A stretch of 64,000 bases of DNA, from assembly GCA_035610835.1 (NCBI GenBank), contig CM069459.1:55161316-55225315 (forward strand), in the 5' to 3' direction. Source of the stretch: Ophiura sarsii. Its lineage: Eukaryota; Echinodermata; Ophiuroidea; Amphilepidida; Ophiuridae. Every line of letters begins with the position of its first letter. Within the stretch, counting starts at the first letter, position 1. Below the pieces are notes generated by a model, which saw nothing but the letters and a program-made list of their open reading frames with translations, did no database searches and was not told where the DNA came from. The position numbers and the translations under genes are program-made. Below are positions 55,272 to 64,000 of the stretch, one piece after another.

Positions 55272-55480
55272 CAGCTCCTCGAGTAGGCGCTTGTGTTTAT
55301 GTATTGCGAGTAAAGGATGCAGTTACGTCACTATCTTGTAATAGATAAATAGGATAAATAGACTCTATAGTTGTACCTTGTAGAAAAGGTGTTGACGGCT
55401 TGGTTAATAGGCTGCCTTGTTGACCGACTGACCGACTTGCTGACCAAGTGGTTGGTTGAATGGTCTTAAACAAAGAATCT

Positions 55481-56631
55481 GGAGTGTATATTACACCTAA
55501 CGATGAGTGATGACCACTTTGAAGCTTCTGTTAAAAGGATACATAGAGATGTTTATACCAAAATCTTTTTTGTTCAAATTTGCTTCAAATTGAAAGGAAA
55601 ACACTGAAAATGTTCAATAATATGTGTTACATAAATTGTGATAAACTCTTGGCTTCTACAGTTTAACAGAGTCTCCATGTGGTTCCCCATAGCCTTTTTC
55701 TGGGTAATATGATTGGTGTAAGGTTCTTTCTACTCATTTAAAAATGACAAAATCTTATAACTTTCTTCAATCTTCACGTTTGACAGGAGGGATTTCCCCT
55801 GATGTACACCAATCCTGAAAAATTGATCATTTGTTCCTTACAAATGTAAATTCTTTTTAGAAAATGTGTGGAAATGTTCTAAATGATTTGTAAAAATGTG
55901 GAAATTTTTGGATTTTTTTTATTTGTTTGGACAGATTCGAAACATTGTTAAAAATTCAAACCCACCCCAAACATAACAACACCTGACAGAACCAAACCTG
56001 AAAGTTCTAAGAAAAATCTGTATAGAACTGGGTTTTTTGTTGCCTAATAAAAAGCAAAATTCACAAATAATACCGGGATATTGGGTTTAATCAGAATGTT
56101 GAATGCAACCTTCACCAAATTCCTGTAATTAAGTTATTGTATTTCAGCTAGTGAGGTGATCAAGCGAAATGAGTCGCATGTCGGCAGTTTTGAATTTTAA
56201 TATTTGTCCATCATTTGACAGCAAGTGGAAAATGGTACAGCATGGTCCAAACCCCACTAAAATTGAATTTCTAGTTCTTAAGTTACAAGCAATTTACCAA
56301 CTGAGAAAACAAGGTAAAACATAAGGCTGTGTCACTTCTTTTTACCGATAACTTAAAACCAATATACCAAACATCTGACTCATTTTATGTTTCCATCAAG
56401 TCAATCTTTTTGAGGACTCTTCTGATCACATGCATGGATGCAGAGTTAAGCACAAAATCACTTTCAAAAACCGCAAAAACCACAAAAACCGCAAAACCAC
56501 AGAACAAAAACCGCTAATTATGTATGCATTATGCATCTGAAGTGACCGTAATCATAGAGAGTGTATATTACATGCTAAGAATCTGATGACTGTCTGTCTG
56601 TGCAGATCGGTTGCTTTGGTCAGTATACACA
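55481..56631. other. No gene; possible M3 relative at 56155-56395
   Basis: GTGATCAAGCGAAATGAGTC then GCATGTCGG at 56157 is close to the M3 left end, and ACATCTGACTCATTTTATG at 56369 resembles its right end. (AAAACCGCAAAAACCAC)-like short repeats lie at 56465-56515. Confidence 0.45.
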
Positions 56632-57425
56632 TAAGGTGCGTTCCGACCAAGGACGCTAACCTCTTGGTTAGCATCAAATTTGCTAACCTAGAGGTTAAAA
56701 TCTTGGTTAACGGCCGTGTGAATTGATCATGGTTAACTTACCCGAGTATAAAGCTGGAATGTTAACCCTAAAAGATCTTACGGTTAAAGGTATATTATGT
56801 GATCTTTCCAGGGAACGCCCTCAACATCGAGAAAAAAAATTGAAAGCCGATTTTCTTGCAGATTTACATTTTTGATCATAAATCATACATACATTCCAAG
56901 TTACAGGGCGATACAATTCTTAATTACTTCAAAATCATGGTTTTAGAGTGAAAATAAACTGTTGTGATAACACAACAGTTTATATTTTCACTCTAAATTC
57001 ACTCTAAAACCATGATTTTGAGGTAATTAGGAATCGTATCGCTATGTAACTTGGAATGTATGTACGATATATGATCCGAAATGTAAATCTGCAAGAAAAT
57101 CTACTTTCTAAAACAAATCATGAATAGAGGGCGCTCTCTGGAAAGATCACATAATATGCCTTAACTAACCCGAAGCACTAACCGAGAGCTAACCGAGAGT
57201 GTGTGTGCCGTGTGAATCCATTGTAATACTAACCTCGAGTGAGATCTATGATTTACAGCAAAATGAAGAGTCGCATGACCTTGAGCTAACCTCGAAGCTA
57301 CCGCAGTAGCGTCGCTATTCTCGAGGTTAAGATTGTCATGTGGACAGACTCTGGGTTAGTAGTAAAAAATATTTAAGCTCGTGAATAACTATTCTCGAGC
57401 TTAGTGGCCGTCTGAACGCACCTTA
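56632..57425. mobile_element. M6 element, GGTGCGTTC ends, host of a nested M5
   Basis: ATAAGGTGCGTTCCGACCAA at left and GGCCGTCTGAACGCACCTTA at right. The interior is rich in GCTAACC / GGTTAGC and CTCGAG words. Split at TTAA by an M5 copy (56784-57164). Confidence 0.8.
56784..57164. mobile_element. M5 foldback MITE nested in M6
   Basis: TTAAAGGTATATTATGTGAT then CTTTCCAGGGAACGCCCTC; inverse GAGGGCGCTCTCTGGAAAGA then TCACATAATATGCCTTAA. 381 bp, TTAA on both sides. The centre ATAAACTGTTGTG-ATAA-CACAACAGTTTAT (56954-56983) differs from the centre of the other M5 copies. Confidence 0.92.
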
Positions 57426-58279
57426 AGTGAAGTCACACTTAGGCCTGGATGGATGGATGTGGGCAGGTGCAGGGCTGGAACCTCAGATTTTTGTCAACCA
57501 GCCAGTTGGGCAGGTAACTCACAAAAATACCTGCCACACAGAATTTCACCAGCACTGTATCACACTTACACTGTGAGTTTGATATTATTTACCCGCCAGT
57601 CTGCCTTTTTTTTAATCTTCTCTCGCCCCCCCCCCCCCCCCCCCCCCCCCCCCGATGCAAAAAGTTACCCCTATGGGCAGGTGCTACTTCCAGGCCTGGA
57701 TATAACTGTTTGTTTTTCATGATTTGTCCCCAAATGAGCTAGTGTTTAGGGATTTTCAGCACAAAATCACCCCCCATAATATTTAGGCATTTCTTGCAAA
57801 CACCAACCCTATAATGGCAGCACATCCCTGCTGTGTACCTTATATATGTGAGTACACACCCCCACCCACCCCCACCCTCCTTCCCGGCTGGCTTCTACCA
57901 ATAAAATGGGGCAGGTGTAACACTGAAATGGCTTAAGTTTAGAATACCCACCTCCAATTTGATAGTTCTGTGTTTTTATACTGTTGGCCCATTTTAGAGT
58001 AGTTTTATTTAGACAATTCCTTTTCAGCAAATTGCTGCCTTTCTCTTTCTTTTACACCATAGATGTGTGTAGTCTTAGTCAAAGGGGGAAAGGTGCTATT
58101 TAGAACAATTATTTTTGAGCAAGGAGGTTCTGAGGATCAGACAGAGCATCGTTTACTAAAGATGTCACCGGATAAGCAGCCTATATTGAAATAGTAATCA
58201 TGTATATTTTATGTCTGTTTTTTGCTGGATTACAAATGATAAAACACCTGGGACAGATGCTACAGGGTTATGTTACATA
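57426..58279. other. No gene; C28 tract
   Basis: Run of 28 C at 57626-57653 and a CACCCCCACCC stretch at 57857-57882. Frames over these are low complexity. Confidence 0.55.
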
Positions 58280-58941
58280 CAGGGTGAGTCAAAAAGAAGT
58301 TTACCCGGATTGGTGATGTTTTAAAAAATTAAAAAAATGACACTCGAGAGTTCAGTAAAGCATATATTTAACAAGCATTCTCTCCTGCTTATTAGGAAAA
58401 AGGAATGACACAAATTGAGCATTGCTAAGAGGAGTTATGTCTATTTTAATAAAGGTACTCATTTTGCAAGCTGTCCACGAAATACTTGACCAAACAAATG
58501 TAAAGTATGCATTTTAGCTGCGTACTTTCCTATCGACCGAGATTGGTGATGTTTTTCAAAACAAATAAATGACACTAAAAGTTCAGTAAAGCATTTATTT
58601 ACCAAACATACTCTGCTGCTTATTAGAAAAAATCAATGAAGCAAATTGATCATTCCTAAGAGAAGTTATGCCTGTTTTACTGAAAGCGCTCATGTTTTGT
58701 CAAGCTAAAATGCTTACTTCACATTTGTTTTGTGAAGTATTCCGTGGACAGCTTGCAAAATGAGTACCTTTATTAAAATAGGCATAACTCCTCTTAGCAA
58801 TGATCAATTTGTGTCATTCTTTTTTCCTAATAAGCAAGAGAGAATGCTTGTTAAGTATATGCTTTACTGAACTCTCGAGTGTCATTTGTATGTTTTTTAA
58901 AACATCACCAATCCGGGTAAACTTCTTTTTGACTCACCCTG
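58280..58941. mobile_element. Mariner-like foldback, TA target, three arms
   Basis: CAGGGTGAGTCAAAAAGAAG then TTTACCCGGATTGG at left and its inverse at right, TA on both sides (58278-58279, 58942-58943). Arms about 215 bp. A third, drifted arm in direct order (GAGATTGGTGATGTTTTTCA, TTCAGTAAAGCATTTATTTA, 58540-58715) lies between them. Ends of this type are common in mariner-like MITEs; no transposase. Confidence 0.88.
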
Positions 58942-59021
58942 TAGACAGCATGTGTACAGTACAGAGTATAAGTGGAAAGAGTAATTGGGAAGGTATTGGG
59001 AAAGATACTATGCCTCGCTCT

Positions 59022-59380
59022 TAGGCACAAAACAAATTGTTATGTTGCCCTCGGCAACCGACCCTAAAATCTCAAAAATCAGGATCACAATTATTTGTTA
59101 ATTTCTTTTTTTAAGATCGAAATTTTACCAAAATTTGTCAAAGTATTACATTTTTCTGTTTGAAATGAATAAGTTTGCTTGAATAGATTACTTTCAAACT
59201 ATTATCACGCTAGAAACATTAGTCAAATTGACATTTACCAATTTTGTTGTTTCATGAACCACGGTCTATCAGTAGGCTATTCAATATTTGTCAGCCTAAA
59301 AAAAGGCAAATGCACTGGCCGCCCCGACTTTAAGATTGTTGGCACTTGAGGGCAACACAACATTTTTTTGTGTTGGCCTT
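59022..59380. mobile_element. M2 MITE, subfamily B
   Basis: AGGCACAAAACAAATTGTTA then TGTTGCCCTCGGCAACCGAC at left; CTTGAGGGCAACACAACATT then TGTTGGCCTT at right. Confidence 0.75.
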
Positions 59381-59959
59381 AATTGTTGTTGGCCTTTTTA
59401 GGAAAACTTTGTATTTCTTCAAAATTCAAATTAAAGCGATTTGGGCAAACCAACATTGCACATGTGTTGGTATTCAACATGTTCAATGCACTTGTCACAT
59501 AATAAATACAGTACAACGAAAACCTTAAACTAGGTCACGACAGTCCATTATTGCTGGCCGTTGTCAAAGTTTAGTGAATCGTTATTAATATCTAACCAAT
59601 CAATATTTATATTATTCCCAACTGACCACAGGCTAATTTATAATCAATAGTTGCGGTATGAAAACAAGCCTTCATCTGTTGGCTACATGTACATGTAGTC
59701 GCCCAGCGTCAAGTGTATACTATATTACACAGTGTTACTTCGATGTATGATTTGAATTTAATTGAAATGGGACAGCACGCACGTGTGCAGGCTAGGCAAT
59801 ACAAATTATTGTATATAGTTGGTATTTTGAAAGGGAGCCCTCGTGTGTCATAGCTATATTTTGGCAAATTCTCAATTTCGGAGTCAGTGCAGATCATGCA
59901 TGGTAAATGTTAAACCAATGTAACCGTGTTACGATACATTATTAGCTTTCTTGGTCCAG
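59381..59959. other. No gene seen
   Basis: Unassigned; TACATGTACATGTA near 59687 is a short palindromic word. Confidence 0.45.
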
Positions 59960-61085
59960 ATACCTCATCCCGAGAGGGAGCTAAACCCGCTTACCTCTCG
60001 CCTTGCCTTGGGCCTCCGTCAGTTGTGACGATTGGCTGCCATACATTTACATCTCCGGATTATCCCGGCCCTCCAACTCAACACAAAAGTTGGTAACCAT
60101 GACTGTTCTTTATGTTTTCAAAGTACCCCTTTGCAAGGATTTTTCAACAATTTTACCCCCCTTTTTTGGCAAAAATGAGGACAAAATTGGGTGAAAAATA
60201 CCCCCTTTTTTTGGTTTTCAATGACTATCATTTCAAACACCCATTTTCAAAGACACTATACATTAAATAAATAAAAACTTGTTGCTCCCAACAGTACCAG
60301 GTGTTTATGGCCCTGTGTTATAAATTGGTGTACCCTAAATGGTGTATTTGGGTTGTTACCATGTTTTTATCAAATTATTAAATCCATACTGTGATATTTT
60401 TTGTTTTTTCCTCTTCATAAAATACCCCTTTATTCGAATTTCCCGGAGACTAATTCATGAAATACCCCCTATTTTCATGATTTTGCTGACAATCGAAAAT
60501 ATACCCCCTTACCCGCGATTTTGAGAACAGTCATGGTTACCAACTTTTGTGTTGAGTTGGGTGAGGGGGGATTATCTTTCACCAAGCTGTTCTGTCTTGT
60601 GCCAGACGCTTAGCCTTTATTAGACTCGTACTGGTCCATTCCTTGATGTTATCAAACCATTGTTTCTTCTTTTCCTGCTGCCTTCCACTTTACCATCTAT
60701 GATGTGGAGTGCCGCCAGTAAGTTACCATTGCCTCTTATGTTGTGTCCAAAGTAGGCCAGTTTACTTTTGATTAGCTCTCCTAGCAGTTGTCTCTTCAAA
60801 CCAAGTTCTTTCAGGATACATATGTTAGTTCTTTTCTCCTTCCAGTTGACTTTTAAGCATTCTTCTCCAGATCTACATTTCAGCAGCCATTATTTGATTC
60901 TCATCTGCTTTGGTTAAGTAAGAATCCATCCCTCCAGACTATAAAGGAGTACGCTCCATACCAGTGTCTTGACAATCATTGTTTTAAGGTTTGTTGTAAG
61001 TTTGCGGTCGTTCTATAGGTCCTGGAGTTCTATCATCCTTCTATTGGCCATTCAGATTCTAGCTCTTATATCATCTGTGCACTTT
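59960..61085 (-). pseudogene. LINE ORF C-terminal half, decayed and interrupted
   Basis: On the minus strand, in several frames, one can read WSVLLYSLEGW, LTKADENQIMAAEM, IWRRMLK, EKRTNICILKELGLKRQLLG and KSKLAYFGHNIRGNGNL, then DRTAW. This is the order seen after the reverse transcriptase domain of many LINEs (thumb region, E-x-W-x-W-R-R-M-L, K-L-x-Y-x-G-H-x-x-R, D-R-x-x-W). Stops and shifts abound. An M12 MITE (60065-60568) splits its last codons, which continue RRCKCMAANRHN at 60056-60010. Confidence 0.75.
60065..60568. mobile_element. M12 MITE inserted in LINE remnant, 8-bp TSD
   Basis: CCGGCCCTCCAACTCAACAC then AAAAGTTGGTAACCATGAC; inverse GTCATGGTTACCAACTTTTG then TGTTGAGTTGG. GGATTATC flanks both sides (60057-60064, 60569-60576). 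About 90 percent like the copy at 37286. Confidence 0.9.
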
Positions 61086-61590
61086 ACTCAAATTAAAAAA
61101 CCCTTTATAAGACACACAAAAAAGGTTTGTCTCAGAAGCCGGCACGCTTGAAATTCATATTTCACTGCATAACTTTTTTTGTTTCCCCTTTTGTTCTTGA
61201 ACTTTTGAAAATGTTGGTGTGAGCCATGTTGTGACTGTATGGAATGGGATGGTGTTTTTTTTTCAATTTTAAAACAGTATTTAATTAAATTCAATGAAAA
61301 CAACTGACGCCATTGATTTATTGGACTATGCTTCTTCAAATTTTAATTTCACATTGTGAAGTACCATATCAGCTTCATTTTCTTGCTTCACAAACAAAAA
61401 GAAAGGCAAAAACATACCGCATTTCGCATAGCATTTTTTACTACAAAAACAAAAAATGCATTTCGCATAGCCTTTTTTTTCTTCAGGTATCTTCTGAGAC
61501 AAACTTGTTTGGTTTTTCGTGTGCCTAATAAGAAGAAATGCAAACTTCTTTGCAGGAGAAACTTGACATTATTATAGTATGGCAACTAAG
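61086..61590. other. No gene; local repeats
   Basis: GCATTTCGCATAGC occurs twice (61419, 61457), and AGGTTTGTCTCAGAAG (61122) is matched in inverse by CTTCTGAGACAAACTT (61491). Possible decayed inverted-repeat element at 61108-61530. Confidence 0.4.
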
Positions 61591-62022
61591 AGCGGGGGGG
61601 GGGGGGGGGCACTCCACTTTTTTTTGGGTAGGGATGTGCCGCCCAGAGTCTCAAAAAGGGGGGGGGGGGGGCTACAGAACTGAACTGAGTGAAATTTATG
61701 ACAGAAAATAGGGTCTTAGGAACTGATTTTTTTCAAAAAAATAGGTCTTGAGAACTGGCCTATAGTTCAATTTTGATTAGCAATAACGCAAATTTTGGAT
61801 TTTTTTTGGTTTTAGATGCAAAATTTTCAAAGAATTGGGGCTTTGGAACGCAACATTTCGCGATTTTTGAATTTTCATTAAAATTAGGGTCTTATTAACT
61901 CTTAAGAACTGATACAGGCTCAAAAGGGGGTCATAAGAGTTAGCAGCAGAGGGTGAAAAAGGGGGTCTTCAGCGTGGCACATACCTGTACCTTTTTCCAA
62001 TGTCAGTGCCCCCCCCCCCTCG
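61591..62022. mobile_element. M8 G-rich TIR element with 10-bp TSD
   Basis: AGCGGGGG..GGGCACTCCACTT then GGTAGGGATGTGCCGCCC at left; inverse GGCACATACCTGTACC and CAGTGCCCCCCCCCCTC at right. GGCAACTAAG lies on both sides (61581-61590, 62023-62032). 432 bp with two G-runs. Confidence 0.8.
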
Positions 62023-62032
62023 GGCAACTAAG

Positions 62033-62643
62033 CCATTAGCAACAGTGTAAACAGGGAAAGTGAATGTCACTCAAGCAAAGTGAGGTATCACCTATTTTTG
62101 TGTGTGTGTATTTTTGTGATCTACTGAATTGGTCAAATTATTCGATTTGCAGTTATATTTGAAATCTTGCATTCCTTCACTTAGACCTTTTTACCTTGGA
62201 ATCGATAGTTTTGTGGATTTCCCCCTCATTTTAAATGAGTCTTAAAAAGCAGATAAAGAGCAAAAAATAATGAGGTATATAAAATGTCCACATTTGTAGA
62301 ACATAGCCATACACCCTGAGTTGAGTGATGGGAGAAAATAAGCACATTCTTGGACGACAAAATATTCTAAACTTTATCCATTCTTTTGATGTGATAGTTA
62401 TGATTGTGCTATTTCCGGATTTAACACTATCTTGATTTAGACTTGTGGGTGACATAATTTTGGTTCAATTTGCGTATGTTTACTTCTTTCTGGCTCACAA
62501 TATTGTCTGGCACATGTTTCTTCACCTTCTACATCTATGGTCGCCGTTCTTTTCAAGATGCTTCTGTTGAACTTTAGAACAGTTTACCATATCATATAAA
62601 TTAGTCAAAACTCTTGAATCATCGCTAAAAACTCACCTATTTC
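62033..62643. other. No gene seen
   Basis: Unassigned, mostly AT-rich. Confidence 0.45.
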
Positions 62644-62753
62644 GTCGTGTATGGCCGCCTCGGGCAACCATACACGACTCCAAATATGGTACAGCCTATA
62701 CATTATAAGACCATCGTATATAGCAAAACAGCTACAAACTATATTTTATTCTC
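62644..62753. repeat. Half-copy of the 35.5-kb palindrome
   Basis: Inner hairpin GTCGTGTATGG (62644-62654) / CCATACACGAC (62668-62678), then the right arm AAATATGGTACAGCCTATAC, ATTATAAGACCATCG, TATATTTTATTCTC. The outer left arm is missing or unrecognisable. Confidence 0.8.
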
Positions 62754-63319
62754 TAAGTATGAATATATGAATTTATATATTGTACCTATCTGCTATCAGG
62801 GGTAGATAGCATGCAATGTTTAATCTACATTTTGATTGGCCAAATCTTTTGGTTCAAATAGTAGTGATGGGTCATATATTTAGAGATTCTGCATTTTATA
62901 CCATACAAAATTCTTTCTTGAGGAACTACTTAAATAATAAATATCAATAAAAAATAACCACCAAGTGTATCTGTATGGGTTATGCCGGCATTTTATAGCC
63001 TTTAAGACATGGTGCACTGATACCTAAAACATGCTGGGCACCTTCCCCTATCAGCTAACTGACCATATACCACACACGGCAGTCTTCAACACTAACATTA
63101 ACAAGGTAGGGACAATAAATACCTAGCGCATCTCTACGTGTTAGGCCGGTATTTGATATCCTATGGGTCATCCACGAAGACTGGTATACACCAAAGGTTT
63201 TCTCAACTCATCTGATTCGTAACTGTCAAATTCTTATCATGAGGTCAAATCACATCAGTCATCAATAGGATAAGATGATTGGTATATGGAGTTAGGTCCA
63301 GTGTTATAAGGATGGAACA
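62754..63319. repeat. Diverged duplication and a stray hairpin
   Basis: TATGCCGGCATTTTATAGCC (62981) resembles TAGGCCGGTATTTGATATCC (63142), about 160 bp apart. CTGCTATCAGGGGTAGATAGCATGC (62790) is a drifted hairpin motif. Confidence 0.45.
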
Positions 63320-63835
63320 GAGGGATGGGATTGGTGTATCTGCATTTAGGGGAAGGTAGAGGGCTGAAAGAGGGGAGAAGGTCTGAAATAAATGAGGGGA
63401 GAGGGTCTGGAATAAATGAGGGGAGAGGGTCTGGAATAAATGAGGGGAGAGGGTCTGGAATAAATGAGGGGAGAGGTTATGGAATGAAAGGAGAGGGCTC
63501 TGGAAATAGGGGAGAGGGTCTGGAAGAGGTGGAGAGGTTCTGAAAGAGGTGGAGAGGTTCTGAAAGAGGTGGAGAGGTTCTGAAAGAGGTGGAGAGGTTC
63601 TGAAAGAGGTGGAGAGGTTCTGAAAGAGGTGGAGAGGTTCTGGAATGAAGGAGAGGTTTTGGAAGGAAGGGAGAAGGTCAGGAAGGAAGGTGAAGGTCTG
63701 GAAGGAGGGGAGATGGTCTGGAATGATGGGAGAGGGTCTGGAAGGACGGGAGAGATTTTGGAAGGTGGGGAGAAGGTCTGGAAGGAGGGGTGAAGATCTG
63801 GAATGAAAGGGAGAGGGTCTGGAAGGAGAGAAAAA
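63320..63835. repeat. Polypurine tandem array
   Basis: A 24-bp unit GAGGGGAGAGGGTCTGGAAT then AAAT (about 4 copies, 63390-63475) runs into a 20-bp unit GAAAGAGGTGGAGAGGTTCT (6 copies, 63533-63640) and drifted GGAAGGAGGGGAGA units. Over 85 percent purine. The long proline- and serine-rich minus-strand frames are by-products. Confidence 0.95.
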
Positions 63836-64000
63836 GAGCAACTTATTCCGCTCATATGACAAAAGGAATCATTGAAATCGATCAATTATATCAGGAGCTA
63901 TGCCTGTTTTAATACGAGAGACCCTTTGTTTAGCTGTCCACGGAATGCTTAATCTTAGTGGGCAGCAAAATGTACACACAGGCACAGGCCCGTAAGCAGG
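63836..64000. mobile_element. Fragment related to the 58.3-kb element
   Basis: GATCAATTATATCAGGAGCT then ATGCCTGTTTTAATACGAG and TTTAGCTGTCCACGGAATGC resemble the arm text at 58640-58760 (GATCATTCCTAAGAGAAG, TTATGCCTGTTTTACTG, GTGGACAGCTTG). Runs to the window edge. Confidence 0.45.

Larger units (their letters stand above)
53585..55370. mobile_element. M7 MITE in module 2, split by a 1.58-kb insertion
   Basis: Left half 53585-53682 (CTATACTCTATTTCTCTTCC, GTGTGTGTATGCC) and right half about 55272-55370 (AGTTACGTCACTATCTTG, GACTCTATAG). Together they make one M7 copy like that in module 1. Confidence 0.7.
52655..55480. repeat. Three-fold tandem module with differential insertions
   Basis: The landmark GGCTTGGTTAA followed by GGCTGCCTTGTTGAC occurs at about 52673, 53140 (split by M5) and 55396. 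Each of the first two modules is followed by an M7 copy that opens CTCTATTTCTCTTCCTCTGG and ends GACTCTATAG. Module 1 carries an extra M4; module 2 carries M5 plus a 1.58-kb insertion inside its M7. The modules therefore serve as each other's empty sites. Confidence 0.75.

Noticed and set aside
63245..63885. Two long minus-strand frames (205 and 179 codons) rich in Pro, Ser, Leu and Phe
   Set aside because: Both are translations of the same polypurine tandem array in different frames, which shows low complexity and not coding constraint.

Overview
The window reads as non-coding, repeat-dense DNA from an animal nuclear genome. AT-rich filler is packed with short inverted-repeat transposons, tRNA-derived SINEs, degenerate LINE 3' ends, minisatellites and runs of 21 to 35 G or C. 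There are no bacterial operons, ribosome binding sites or long open frames. The mix (SINEs with intact B boxes, many TTAA- and TA-flanked MITEs, a mariner-like element ending CAGGGTGAGTC) suggests a marine invertebrate, perhaps a deuterostome such as an echinoderm, hemichordate or lancelet. That placement is inference. No complete protein-coding gene is supported; the only gene-like pieces are one possible TATA-box first exon (25996-26092), one 55-codon acidic ORF (36260-36427, minus), and two broken LINE C-termini.

Layout. 0-10 kb: a 30-bp satellite, old diverged duplications, tRNA-like sequences at 8.1-8.5 kb and a 93-bp array. 10-17 kb: several MITE families, a 110-bp hairpin-bearing array and a tRNA-derived SINE. 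17.6-20.8 kb: a 2.9-kb element with 30-bp terminal inverted repeats sits inside a hairpin minisatellite and carries a split motif repeated about every 189 bp. 20.8-31 kb: MITEs, two sister SINEs (one broken by a MITE, the other showing the empty site) and a hAT-type element with an 8-bp target duplication. 31.2-34.4 kb: a 960-bp tandem duplication and a decayed minisatellite. 35.4-40.2 kb: a near-perfect 187-bp palindrome, TIR elements and a LINE remnant hit by a MITE. 42.7-44.3 kb: about 23 copies of a 61-bp unit, each with a 17-bp hairpin. 46.45-50.48 kb: a 4.03-kb transposon-like unit with terminal inverted repeats and a perfect 10-bp target duplication, whose interior is almost wholly a 30-32-bp minisatellite. 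50.5-57.5 kb: nested insertions and a three-fold duplicated module recording successive MITE insertions. 58-64 kb: a mariner-like foldback, a second LINE remnant hit by the same MITE family, and a polypurine array.

How it works together. There is no pathway here. The coherent theme is transposons and tandem repeats feeding each other. Minisatellites occur inside transposons and transposons inside minisatellites, and duplicated modules preserve empty sites that fix target duplications directly. The strongest leads are the minisatellite-filled TIR element at 46.45-50.48 kb and the phased split motif inside the 17.7-20.7 kb element. All family labels (M1 to M12) are local names made for this window; no database comparison was possible.
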